A stretch of DNA of 64,000 bases from Spirosoma fluviale (lineage in GTDB: Bacteria > Bacteroidota > Bacteroidia > Cytophagales > Spirosomataceae). The stretch lies in contig CAMDJW010000004.1 in NCBI GenBank assembly GCA_945901025.1, positions 62,001 through 126,000 on the forward strand, given 5' to 3'. Of the stretch, positions 1-8,155 are shown piece by piece. A model generated the notes under the pieces. That model saw only the letters and a list, made by a program, of their open reading frames with translations. It was not told the DNA's origin and searched no databases. Both the position numbers and the translations under genes were made by a program. How positions within the stretch are numbered: position 1 is the first letter of the stretch; each line of letters begins with the position of its first letter.

Positions 1-418
1 CAAGTGTTACGCCTGGGCCGATGATTACATTGTCGGATATTTTAGTTTCAGGTGATATGATGGATCCTGCGCCTATATAAATTCCATAAGACAAACTCTT
101 AACATTGGCGATTAATGCGTTCGGGTGAATGGCATTGACCGGCTTTATTTTTCGGTCTTCTTCGATGGTTTCAATCATCTTTTTTCTTTCAATAGGGTTT
201 TCTAAGGCGACAAATACACCGCAGGTTTTGCCTATTAAATCCCAATAGGTATTTTCTTCTGTGTTCCCTAAAACTGGAATTTCTCCTATTTCTGTACCTT
301 GTTTTTTTGGATCATCGTCCAAAAAACCATAAATAATTACGTTGTTGATTTGTAATATGTGAGCTACTTCTATAGCAAATGGATTTGCGCCTATAATAAT
401 TACGGGTAATGAAGTCAT
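1..418 (-). CDS. NeuD/PglD-like sugar O-acyltransferase (C-terminus beyond left edge)
   Basis: Partial gene read leftward off the window; about 139 codons are visible. The N-terminus (MTSLPVIIIGANPFAIEVAH) is the Rossmann-like PglD_N/NeuD fold, and the last visible stretch (SIISPETKISDNVIIGPGVT) begins the left-handed beta-helix of hexapeptide repeats. The family transfers acetyl groups from acetyl-CoA to amino sugars or sialic acids of surface glycans; the substrate cannot be read here. The start ATG (418-416) overlaps the TGA stop of the upstream M14 peptidase in an ATGA arrangement, so the two are probably translationally coupled. Confidence 0.85.
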   Translation of the reverse strand, partial: MTSLPVIIIGANPFAIEVAHILQINNVIIYGFLDDDPKKQGTEIGEIPVLGNTEENTYWDLIGKTCGVFVALENPIERKKMIETIEEDRKIKPVNAIHPNALIANVKSLSYGIYIGAGSIISPETKISDNVIIGPGVTL

Positions 419-1605
419 TTGTATTGGTTTATTTTATTTGTGTAATCGGTTAAATTAAAAGCAATTTGATTGTTACATGTCATTTGCAAGGTGGAGTAAT
501 TTTTTCCTTTCTCAATGGTCTCATGTTTGTTTAATTGATAATTAGTTGCGTCAATTTCGGTGAGTCCCGAGTAAATGCTAAGGTCTCCTATTTCCTCTAG
601 TGTCCAAGTAAATTCAATTTTGCCATTGATATATTCTTCGCAGATATTGATGCCTATGTCAGCCCTTATATTTTTGTTTAGAGGCGCATTAATTAGTTTG
701 ATATCAAAGATATTTCTTTCGTTGGTGAGCAAGGATTGATAGGTAGCGATTTCTTCGGTTTTCCATTCTTCTGTGGCTATTGCGTAGAACGCGTCCAACA
801 ATAAACAAGCATTCGTTTTTCGGAGGGATTGTTTTTCTAGATCCCATCCAGCTCCTCCAGATTCTAGGAGTATGAGCCCAAATCCCTGGGATTGAAAATA
901 ATCGCCGAATGCCCTTGCGTTATATTCGTCGGTCCATTTGGCAATTTTATTTGGGTAAATTTCTTGTACAATTTGTGTTAATCTATTGGCTAATTTCCCA
1001 GCCCTTAGCCTAGAATCTGTCCATGTTCCGGACTCGTCTCCTGTAGTTGCCAGTAAGGCTATGTGAGTTTGGTGCGGGCTAATTCCTACCGAGTATAATC
1101 GATGTTGGTCATGTAAATTAAAGGAGAACAATGGATTAATTTGATGTGCCCAGTCGTGTAAAATTTTAGCTTCAGGGGAGTTTAATTTACCTGCATCTCT
1201 GTTCATGTCTATTCCTAATGCGGTTTCCCGTGTCCATCTTTCTGCGCCATCCGCATTTAATCTAGGAATAATAAATAGTGTAATTTTCTGATGTAATTTT
1301 TCCCTAAATTCCGACAATTTGTCCCCACTTTGAGATAAAAAAAGAAAAATATCAGCTAAAGCCATGGTAGCTGTTGCTTCATCCCCGTGCATTTGTGACC
1401 AAGCGCAAATATGTATAGGGCCTACGCCAAATTTTACTTGATGAATGGGTTTTCCTTCATATGTTTGGCCAATTTCTGAAACGTCCAACAAAGGATTTTG
1501 ACTCCATTCATCTAGTAAACTTAGCCACAGCTCATAGGAGAATGCTCGTTCTTTAATTCGAGGCTCCTTGAATGAATCATAAGAGTTTTCAATATTTTTA
1601 TACAT
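415..1605 (-). CDS. M14 family zinc carboxypeptidase
   Basis: 396 residues with the M14 fold. The HxxE zinc pair is H73/E76 (MHGDEAT), the third zinc ligand is probably H165 (FNLHDQ), and the catalytic glutamate is probably E248 (LLESGG). The NADGAERW and GIDMNRD segments are also typical of the family. No signal peptide is visible, so a cytoplasmic role such as trimming peptides or peptidoglycan fragments is possible; the substrate is unknown. It sits between a ClC channel and a NeuD-like acyltransferase, sharing one base with the channel stop (TAATG) and four with the acyltransferase start, so the three genes form one transcription unit. Confidence 0.85.
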   Translation of the reverse strand: MYKNIENSYDSFKEPRIKERAFSYELWLSLLDEWSQNPLLDVSEIGQTYEGKPIHQVKFGVGPIHICAWSQMHGDEATATMALADIFLFLSQSGDKLSEFREKLHQKITLFIIPRLNADGAERWTRETALGIDMNRDAGKLNSPEAKILHDWAHQINPLFSFNLHDQHRLYSVGISPHQTHIALLATTGDESGTWTDSRLRAGKLANRLTQIVQEIYPNKIAKWTDEYNARAFGDYFQSQGFGLILLESGGAGWDLEKQSLRKTNACLLLDAFYAIATEEWKTEEIATYQSLLTNERNIFDIKLINAPLNKNIRADIGINICEEYINGKIEFTWTLEEIGDLSIYSGLTEIDATNYQLNKHETIEKGKNYSTLQMTCNNQIAFNLTDYTNKINQYK

Positions 1606-2834
1606 TATTGATAGGGTGTTTTGGGTATCCAGTTGGCGACCTTTTGAGATTTATATAAACCCGTATTTCCAGATAGGTACATAACCAAACAAGTTCCGAT
1701 TAGGTAACAAACCCATGCAGAGGGACCAAAAAGTTCAATGCCTAAACACAATCCAGTGATTGGAGTTTTTGTTAAACCACAATACAAAGATACAAATCCG
1801 ATGGCAGCTAAAAATGCATGAGGCAATTGTATCCATTCGGAAAGTGATGAACTTGCGTGTGAACCGATTAAAAATAGTGGGGTTGCCTCCCCTCCTTTAA
1901 AACCTAGCGCAAGACTTAGGGTAGTTGCTATTAATTTCGATCCGGCAAATTCTATATTGGAATATGTTTCTTGAAAGGGCTGTAATAAAAATTCCGATCC
2001 TAAACCGATACTCGATTTGAAGAGAGGAATTTGAAATACAAGAAGTAGAATTATACCCGAAATGAGTCCTTTGAGAATCGATTGTCTGGGTAATTGGCCA
2101 AGCAGTTTTGAAATATTCGATTCTAGGCGCTTATAAACCAGTCCAATTATACCCAAAAATAGGCCTATACAAATCAATTTAGCCCAAAATAGCATTGAAA
2201 TTTGAGGTAAAAAAACAGCGGGATAAAATAGATGTTTTGTGCCCCCCACGTGTAAACTGATGAAATTCGCTAAAAAAGAAGTGGATGCGCAAGCAAATAA
2301 GGATCGCCAATGAATTTTTCCAACCGTCCCGATTTCAAGTCCAAAAAAACAACCCGCCAGTGGAGTTCCAAATACGGAGGAAAATCCAGCGGCTATTCCA
2401 GCTCGAATCCAAATCGATTTTTCTTGAGAAGAGCAGTTCAATTTTTGTAAAGTTATTTGAGCTACATTCCCACCGAACAAAACCGCGGTCCCTTCCCTTC
2501 CCACAGAAGCGCCGACCAAATGACTTAACCAAGTACTGGCAATGGCATAGATTCCCGAAATTCCTGCTTGGGGAGCAATTGGTAATGATGGATCATTTAA
2601 TTGTTCAACTAGATTGTTTGCATTTGATTGAATAAAATTAGATGGATATGTTTTTATAACATGGAAAAAGATTCCGACGAATGGAAGCCCATATAAAAGC
2701 CAAGGTGCCTCACCACGAACCCATGCGATTTGTTCTAATCCCCAAAGAAAGAGGGACGACATAGATCCTACTAGAATGGATATGCTTACTAAAATCCCCA
2801 ACCTTGTAATCAGATAGATAGGTTTTAATTCCAC
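1605..2834 (-). CDS. ClC-family anion channel/antiporter, probably fluoride subgroup
   Basis: 409-residue polytopic membrane protein of the ClC family. The gating glutamate is in GREGT (residues 112-116, E114). The usual GSGIP chloride-selectivity loop is absent; the region reads ANNLVEQLND (72-81). The late GxFxP loop is replaced by GGEATPLFLIG (314-324), and the C-terminal helix ends SGNTGLYKSQ with a tyrosine (Y394) at the position of the central ClC Tyr. From memory these features resemble fluoride-exporting CLC-F proteins more than chloride exchangers. The gene starts with GTG. No fluoride riboswitch is visible in the short upstream region. It is first in the operon with the M14 peptidase and acyltransferase. 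Confidence 0.8.
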   Translation of the reverse strand: MELKPIYLITRLGILVSISILVGSMSSLFLWGLEQIAWVRGEAPWLLYGLPFVGIFFHVIKTYPSNFIQSNANNLVEQLNDPSLPIAPQAGISGIYAIASTWLSHLVGASVGREGTAVLFGGNVAQITLQKLNCSSQEKSIWIRAGIAAGFSSVFGTPLAGCFFGLEIGTVGKIHWRSLFACASTSFLANFISLHVGGTKHLFYPAVFLPQISMLFWAKLICIGLFLGIIGLVYKRLESNISKLLGQLPRQSILKGLISGIILLLVFQIPLFKSSIGLGSEFLLQPFQETYSNIEFAGSKLIATTLSLALGFKGGEATPLFLIGSHASSSLSEWIQLPHAFLAAIGFVSLYCGLTKTPITGLCLGIELFGPSAWVCYLIGTCLVMYLSGNTGLYKSQKVANWIPKTPYQ

Positions 2835-2876
2835 AAGGTAAAAATTTGTTTCAAAGGTAAGAATATTATTTTCCCT

Positions 2877-2884
2877 ACATTTGC
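2877..2884 (+). promoter_or_regulatory. Bacteroidota -7 promoter element (TACATTTG) for the DEAD-box gene
   Basis: TACATTTG matches the Bacteroidota sigma-A -7 consensus TAnnTTTG and lies 24 bases before the ATG of the helicase. No convincing -33 TTTG sits at the right spacing. Confidence 0.5.
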
Positions 2885-2907
2885 AAAGTTAAACAAAGCC
2901 AATTCTG

Positions 2908-4374
2908 ATGAGTGAATTTTTACGTTTAGGATTGAATCCACAATTACAACGCGCATGCGATGTGGTTGGATATTCTTTACCAACTCCCATTCAGGAGAAG
3001 GCAATTCCCTTATTATTGCAGGGCCATGACGTTTTAGGAATAGCTCAAACGGGAACTGGTAAGACGGCTGCGTATGCTTTGCCGATTTTAATGCGGTGTA
3101 AATATATGCAGGGGAGCTTACCAAGAGCCCTTATTTTAGCCCCCACTCGCGAACTTGTCATGCAAATCCACGAAGTGATGGTGGGTTTAGCCCAATTTAC
3201 TGATTTAAGAATTTTAGCTCTTTATGGAGGCCTAGGCCCCAAAACTCAGATTCAAACCTTAGAGGCTGGGGTAGATATCTTGGTTTCAACCCCCGGTCGA
3301 TTTTTAGAATTATACCGCAAAGAAGCCATAGGCACTAAAGATTTGAAGTACCTGATTTTAGATGAGGCTGATAAAATGATGGACATGGGATTTATGCCAC
3401 AGATTCGTCAAATCTTAGAAAAAATACCTTATAAAAAGCGTCAAAATGGTTTGTTTTCGGCAACTTTTCCCGAGAAAGTTGAGAATCTTTCCCATGAATT
3501 TTTAGAATTTCCTCATAAAATAGAAGTTACGCCTCAGGCTACTCCGGCAAGTCAAGTCACGCAATTTGTTTATGAAGCGCAAAACGTTCAAACCAAGTTG
3601 AACGCACTCGCACATTTCTTGCAAAATCCTGAATTTGAGAGAGTTATGATATTTTGTAGAAGTAAAGATATCGTAAATCAGGTGGAAAAATATTTAAGTT
3701 TTAGAGTCGTTCCTGTGGAACAAATTCGAGTGATACATTCGAATAAAGGTCAAAATACGCGTATAAATGCGATGCAGCAATTTCGAGAAGGCAGCATTCG
3801 GGTTTTGGTTACGACAGATGTAGCGTCCCGCGGCATCGATATTCCTAAGGTTTCACATGTGATAAATTTTGACGTACCATTAATCTACGAGGATTATGTG
3901 CATCGAATTGGGAGGACAGGAAGAGCTGAGCAAGTGGGCGAGTCGATCACTTTTATCACGTTAGCTGAGACTTACCATTGGCATAAAATTGAGGAAATTA
4001 TCCATCAAAAAATAGATATTTCATCTTTGCCAAATGATATAAAAGTGGAAGAGACGCCATTTTTAGAACATCAAGATATGCTCAGGTCGGTTGACGAGCA
4101 GCGAAAAAGAGAGGACCCCGATTTTAAAGGCGCCTTTCATGATAAAAAATGGGTTATTAAGGCTAGAGCCAACGGAAATAAAGCTGCGCTGAAAGGATTA
4201 GGTAAAAATGGATTAACGCGCAGCGGAGCGGTTGCTCAGGGAGTTAAAACCGGACCTAAATCAATTGGCAAAACGGCAGGCAAACCAGGACCGAAGGGCC
4301 CGGATCGCAATAACCGACCCGGAAAAAATTCAAAATACAAGACAGCCGCACCAGGAAATAAAAAGAAAAGATAG
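2908..4374 (+). CDS. DEAD-box ATP-dependent RNA helicase
   Basis: 488 residues with all core SF2 helicase motifs: a Q-motif (PTPIQ, 26-30), Walker A AQTGTGKT (46-53), PTREL (79-83), STPGR, DEAD (152-155), SAT (184-186), ASRGIDIP and HRIGRTGR near 330. It resembles RhlE/CshA-type helicases that remodel RNA in cold adaptation, ribosome assembly or mRNA decay. The final ~70 residues are a low-complexity Lys/Gly/Pro-rich tail, a likely nonspecific RNA-binding extension. It is followed after nine bases by a TPR protein on the same strand. Confidence 0.95.
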   Translation: MSEFLRLGLNPQLQRACDVVGYSLPTPIQEKAIPLLLQGHDVLGIAQTGTGKTAAYALPILMRCKYMQGSLPRALILAPTRELVMQIHEVMVGLAQFTDLRILALYGGLGPKTQIQTLEAGVDILVSTPGRFLELYRKEAIGTKDLKYLILDEADKMMDMGFMPQIRQILEKIPYKKRQNGLFSATFPEKVENLSHEFLEFPHKIEVTPQATPASQVTQFVYEAQNVQTKLNALAHFLQNPEFERVMIFCRSKDIVNQVEKYLSFRVVPVEQIRVIHSNKGQNTRINAMQQFREGSIRVLVTTDVASRGIDIPKVSHVINFDVPLIYEDYVHRIGRTGRAEQVGESITFITLAETYHWHKIEEIIHQKIDISSLPNDIKVEETPFLEHQDMLRSVDEQRKREDPDFKGAFHDKKWVIKARANGNKAALKGLGKNGLTRSGAVAQGVKTGPKSIGKTAGKPGPKGPDRNNRPGKNSKYKTAAPGNKKKR

Positions 4375-4383
4375 ATTTGTGAT

Positions 4384-5055
4384 ATGAAAATAATTAAATT
4401 AATCACTTTGTTGATGTTTGTGTCAACCTTAACTTGGGCTCAAAAGCCAGTTAAATACCAAGTATTATTTGGAAATAAAGCGTTGCCGCAAAAAGATAAG
4501 TTGGAGTTAGACCAGTTTATAGCTAGTTGCGATGCAAGTTTTGCGTCTAGAAAAGAAGCAGCTAATTTCTTCGCTGAGCGTGCTTGGGAGTTTGTTGCCT
4601 CAGGCAAATTAGATACGGCTACTTATCGATTTAACTTGGTAAATGCATTGGATACGGCAAGCATAGATGCCTTTTGGGGTTTAGGGGTTATTTCATTTCA
4701 GCGAAAAGATTATCCTTTGGCTAAGCAATTGTTGGCAAAAGGATTAATTTCTGATCCAAGCCAGGCGCTCATGCGCGTGGACTATGCCATTGTACTTTTG
4801 AGTTGTTATTTAGATGGTAAGGATTGTGGTACTTTGTCAGAAGCGGACGCGGAGTTGGCTCAGTCTTTGAAAGACGAACCAAAGAACGCCAATGGGTGGA
4901 TGAAGAGGAGCCAAGTAGCTTATTATCAAGAAAAGTATGAGCTTGCGTGGACCTATTTTCACGAATGTAGGACTTTAGATATATTACAAATGGACTTGAA
5001 TTTTGGTAGCCAATTGGCCGAAAAAATGCCAGATCCTAAAGGAATTTTTAAATAA
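4384..5055 (+). CDS. Exported TPR-repeat protein
   Basis: 223 residues with an N-terminal signal peptide (hydrophobic residues 5-18, cleavage likely after TWAQ). The body is alpha-helical with TPR-like units: segments around residues 80-105 (DTASIDAFWGLGVISFQRKD) and 155-190 (NANGWMKRSQVAYYQEKYEL) have the typical spacing of small and aromatic residues. TPR domains are protein-interaction scaffolds; no partner is evident. It is co-directional with the DEAD helicase upstream and the GH3-type enzyme seven bases downstream, and probably shares their transcript. Confidence 0.7.
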   Translation: MKIIKLITLLMFVSTLTWAQKPVKYQVLFGNKALPQKDKLELDQFIASCDASFASRKEAANFFAERAWEFVASGKLDTATYRFNLVNALDTASIDAFWGLGVISFQRKDYPLAKQLLAKGLISDPSQALMRVDYAIVLLSCYLDGKDCGTLSEADAELAQSLKDEPKNANGWMKRSQVAYYQEKYELAWTYFHECRTLDILQMDLNFGSQLAEKMPDPKGIFK

Positions 5056-5061
5056 TGAGCG

Positions 5062-6549
5062 ATGGGATTCCGTTCTTTTTTTGCTAAACCCTTTGCTAAA
5101 CGAGTCGTAAAAAAACATCGTTTAAGTCATCAAAATGCGATAGAGAGACAGGATTTTTGGTTGTCGCATCATTTAAAAAAAGCCGAAAATACGATATTTG
5201 GGCAGGCTTTTACTTTCGCCAAAATCAGAAACTATTTAGAGTTTAAATCCATTGTCCCAATCGCTGAATATGAGGATTTAAAATCGTATATCGACGAGAT
5301 GGTTAAGGGGGCTGAAAATATTTTATGGCCAGGAAAACCCGCATATTTTGGCAAAACATCTGGGACAACTTCTGGAGTTAAATACATTCCTATTTCAAAA
5401 GAGTCCATGCCATTTCATATTCAAGGTGCGAGAGACGCTCTTTTGCACTATGTTTTTTATAGTGGAAATGTGGCTTTTTTAGATCGGAAATTAATTTTTT
5501 TATCAGGCTCTCCCGAATTGGATATAAAGAATGGGATACCCACGGGCCGATTATCTGGCATTGTAAATCACCATGTTCCGGGGTATTTAAGGGGGAATCA
5601 ATTGCCCACTTATCAAACGAATTGCATCGATGATTGGGAGGAAAAGCTTACGGCGATTGTTCGGGAAACACATTCTCAGCAGATGGGATTAATCTCAGGA
5701 ATTCCTCCTTGGGTTCAAATGTATTTTGATCGGCTGGAGGAGCTAACAGGCCAAAAAGTAGGCGATTTGTTTCCTGACTTTCAATTGTTTGTCACCGGCG
5801 GGGTCAACTTCGAACCGTATAGGCAAAAATTAATGTCGTCAATAGGCCGAGAAGTTGATGTGCTTGAAACCTACCCAGCATCTGAGGGCTTTATAGCTTT
5901 TCAGGATTCAACTGTGGAAGAGGGTTTATTGCTTAATGTAGACGGAGGTATTTTTTATGAGTTTGTGCCTACGGAAACGTATTTTTCTGCCCAGCCGATG
6001 AGATTGTGTTTGGCGGAAGTAGAGCTAGGCGTAAACTATGCCCTTTTATTAACCACGAATGCTGGCCTTTGGGCCTATTCCATCGGCGATACGGTTAAAT
6101 TTGTTTCTTTAAATCCCTATCGGATTATTGTTACAGGCAGGATTAAACATTTTATATCTGCATTTGGCGAACATGTTATTTCAGAGGAAGTCGAGCGTGC
6201 GATGAAAGCGGCTTTGTCGGCATGCCCGGAGGCCAATATTGTTGAATTTACGCTAGCTCCCCAAATTAACCCTTTCTCCGGCGAACTTCCTTATCATGAG
6301 TGGCTCGTTGAGTTTTCAAAGAAACCCAAAAACATTTCTTTGTTTAAAGATGCTTTGGAAAAATCCATGCAGCAACAAAACATATACTACAAAGATCTGA
6401 TCGTTGGCGGTATTTTACAAACACTCGTTTTGACTCCGCTGAAGAAAAATGCATTTATAAATTACATGAAATCGGAGGGAAAATTAGGTGGACAAAACAA
6501 GGTTCCTCGTTTATCCAATGATCGTTTAATTGCCGATAAACTAAGTTAA
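5062..6549 (+). CDS. GH3 auxin-responsive promoter family acyl-acid-amide synthetase
   Basis: 495-residue member of the GH3 family within the adenylate-forming enzymes. The ATP-binding motif TSGTTSG is at 99-105, followed by VTGGVNFEPY, ETYPASEGF and the late SIGDTVKF/TGRIKHFISAFGE region, in the order typical of the family. GH3 proteins activate a carboxylic acid as acyl-AMP and join it to an amino acid; plant members act on auxin and jasmonate, but bacterial substrates are generally unknown. Another ATG at 5054 is out of frame. Its 3' end overlaps the convergent acyltransferase gene by nine bases. Confidence 0.85.
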   Translation: MGFRSFFAKPFAKRVVKKHRLSHQNAIERQDFWLSHHLKKAENTIFGQAFTFAKIRNYLEFKSIVPIAEYEDLKSYIDEMVKGAENILWPGKPAYFGKTSGTTSGVKYIPISKESMPFHIQGARDALLHYVFYSGNVAFLDRKLIFLSGSPELDIKNGIPTGRLSGIVNHHVPGYLRGNQLPTYQTNCIDDWEEKLTAIVRETHSQQMGLISGIPPWVQMYFDRLEELTGQKVGDLFPDFQLFVTGGVNFEPYRQKLMSSIGREVDVLETYPASEGFIAFQDSTVEEGLLLNVDGGIFYEFVPTETYFSAQPMRLCLAEVELGVNYALLLTTNAGLWAYSIGDTVKFVSLNPYRIIVTGRIKHFISAFGEHVISEEVERAMKAALSACPEANIVEFTLAPQINPFSGELPYHEWLVEFSKKPKNISLFKDALEKSMQQQNIYYKDLIVGGILQTLVLTPLKKNAFINYMKSEGKLGGQNKVPRLSNDRLIADKLS

Positions 6550-7467
6550 TTTTATAATTTTGGCTCCCAAAATCGGCATCAAAAATACGAGTATGCTGGC
6601 GATTAATGAAGGGATTCCAATGGCCCATAAAAAGCTAATCCAAAGAGCTAAATAAATGGGGTATGTAAATAATAAGGCGGCAAAAAGGACCGAATCAAAA
6701 AATACGGTTTGCTTAAATTTCAAGTCAACACCATATTCAATCAATCGATAATAGGGAAGATGAAAATAATAGAAAAAACCATGTGAAATAGATGTTTTTT
6801 CAATCGGAACATGGATATTTTTATACATTTCTTGCATCGCGGAAGCATTGAAAACCAAACGATCACTCGATTCAATAATGGGTTTAATCGAATGGATTTC
6901 AGAGATGTCAATATTCACACTTTTGCCTATTCCTCTAAATGAATTATATGCGATTCCGATGACATGAACCTGGGGAAAAACGGCAAGGACATGGAGCGTT
7001 TCTAAAATTCTAGAGGCGCCTTTTTTAAATGGCTGAATGTCATGAGTGTTTAAACAAATGCCTTCAATAAAAATTAAAACAGCTCCGCCCTCTTTAATGA
7101 TGTCGACAGATTCTTGAAATGTATGACTATTTCTGTGCAAATGTTCCTTTCCTTCTCTTGCTCTAAAAACCGGAATCATGCCAACGGATCGGAGCAGGTA
7201 TCCAAAAATGGGATTTTGGAAAACGTCTCCTCGGGCTAAAAAATGTATTTTTCTTTGATAGAAGGCGCCAATAATGACCGCGTCTAAAAATGAATTTGGG
7301 TGGTTGGCCACCAATAAAAGCGGACCCTTGGAATTTAAATATTGCTGATTCCCGATATTTACCTTGGGGCAAAATATCCTTAGCGCAAGCCTAACCCAAA
7401 ATTTTAAAAAATAAACCACCCGATATAATTTAAGATTAAATCTAAATAATAAAATCGCTTTGTGCAA
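6541..7467 (-). CDS. PlsC-like lysophospholipid acyltransferase
   Basis: 308 residues. The acyltransferase block I is NHPNSFLD (H56 to D62, an HX5D spacing also seen in other Bacteroidota and glycerol-phosphate acyltransferases), and block III is FIEG. Strongly hydrophobic helices near the C-terminus (about residues 250-305) anchor it in the inner membrane. Likely reaction: transfer of an acyl chain to a lysophospholipid or another glycerol-phosphate-like acceptor. The only start in frame is a TTG at 7467, since a stop codon lies just upstream. It is convergent with the GH3-type gene. Confidence 0.8.
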   Translation of the reverse strand: MHKAILLFRFNLKLYRVVYFLKFWVRLALRIFCPKVNIGNQQYLNSKGPLLLVANHPNSFLDAVIIGAFYQRKIHFLARGDVFQNPIFGYLLRSVGMIPVFRAREGKEHLHRNSHTFQESVDIIKEGGAVLIFIEGICLNTHDIQPFKKGASRILETLHVLAVFPQVHVIGIAYNSFRGIGKSVNIDISEIHSIKPIIESSDRLVFNASAMQEMYKNIHVPIEKTSISHGFFYYFHLPYYRLIEYGVDLKFKQTVFFDSVLFAALLFTYPIYLALWISFLWAIGIPSLIASILVFLMPILGAKIIKLT

Positions 7468-7508
7468 CGCTCTTAATTAGCTTAAATTTAGGTGAATATT
7501 TTGAATGG

Positions 7509-7964
7509 ATGGAAAAAATACTAAAACAACTAGCGGAATTATCAGCCAATATTTCTCAGTCGGAGAGGCAAAATGTTGCCATATCAAACGCAAGTATTGG
7601 CTGGCAAATAGACCATTCTTTACGAGTAATGAATCAAGTTATTGCTGCTTTAATTCGTTCGAACCCAGATGAGTACAAGCCTAAATTTAATTGGCGCAAA
7701 ACGTATGTATTTTTAACGAAAAGAATCCCCAGAGGGAAAGTGAACGCCCCTAAGGGTATTTTACCTACGGAAGAAATTACGGAATCGAGTTTACATTCAG
7801 CCATTGAGCTAGCCAAAGAAAACATTCTTTTATTAGGGAATTGTAACCCAAACCACTTTTTTGTACATCCATTTTTTGGTCAGGTAAACGTTCGTGAAAC
7901 GTATGTTTTTATTGAGGTCCACACAGCACACCATTTGAAAATAATAAGGGATATTTGTAAGTAA
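7509..7964 (+). CDS. DinB-like/DUF1569 four-helix-bundle protein
   Basis: 151 residues predicted all-helical. A histidine in helix 1 (IGWQIDHSL, H36) and the HTAHHLKIIRDI segment at the C-terminus (H138, H141/H142) give the three-histidine metal site characteristic of DinB-superfamily proteins. Family members are metal-dependent, often thiol- or glutathione-linked enzymes, but no specific reaction can be assigned. It is divergently placed from the acyltransferase gene, 41 bases away. DUF1569 is my best family guess. Confidence 0.65.
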   Translation: MEKILKQLAELSANISQSERQNVAISNASIGWQIDHSLRVMNQVIAALIRSNPDEYKPKFNWRKTYVFLTKRIPRGKVNAPKGILPTEEITESSLHSAIELAKENILLLGNCNPNHFFVHPFFGQVNVRETYVFIEVHTAHHLKIIRDICK

Positions 7965-8155
7965 ATCTGTTTACATGGATTATAAGCCGCCCAAATCAAC
8001 GATATCAAACACCTATTTTATTTTGGCGCATTTTCAATAGCGCGTCACACCATAGATTAATTTTCTGATTTTGCTCATTTTTGTACAATGCCCAATTTAC
8101 CTAGGAAGGCAAGGGGATAGAAATTTGTACCTTGGTAAAAATTAGCACAAATTTA

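Noticed and set aside
2835-2907. Fluoride (crcB) riboswitch upstream of the ClC gene
   Set aside because: The gap to the divergent helicase gene is only 73 bases and shows none of the conserved riboswitch core that I know; the fluoride assignment rests on the protein alone.
7965-8155. Manganese riboswitch upstream of the NRAMP gene
   Set aside because: I looked for a yybP-ykoY-like element and found no matching conserved loops; there is only a short GCGC...GCGC repeat.
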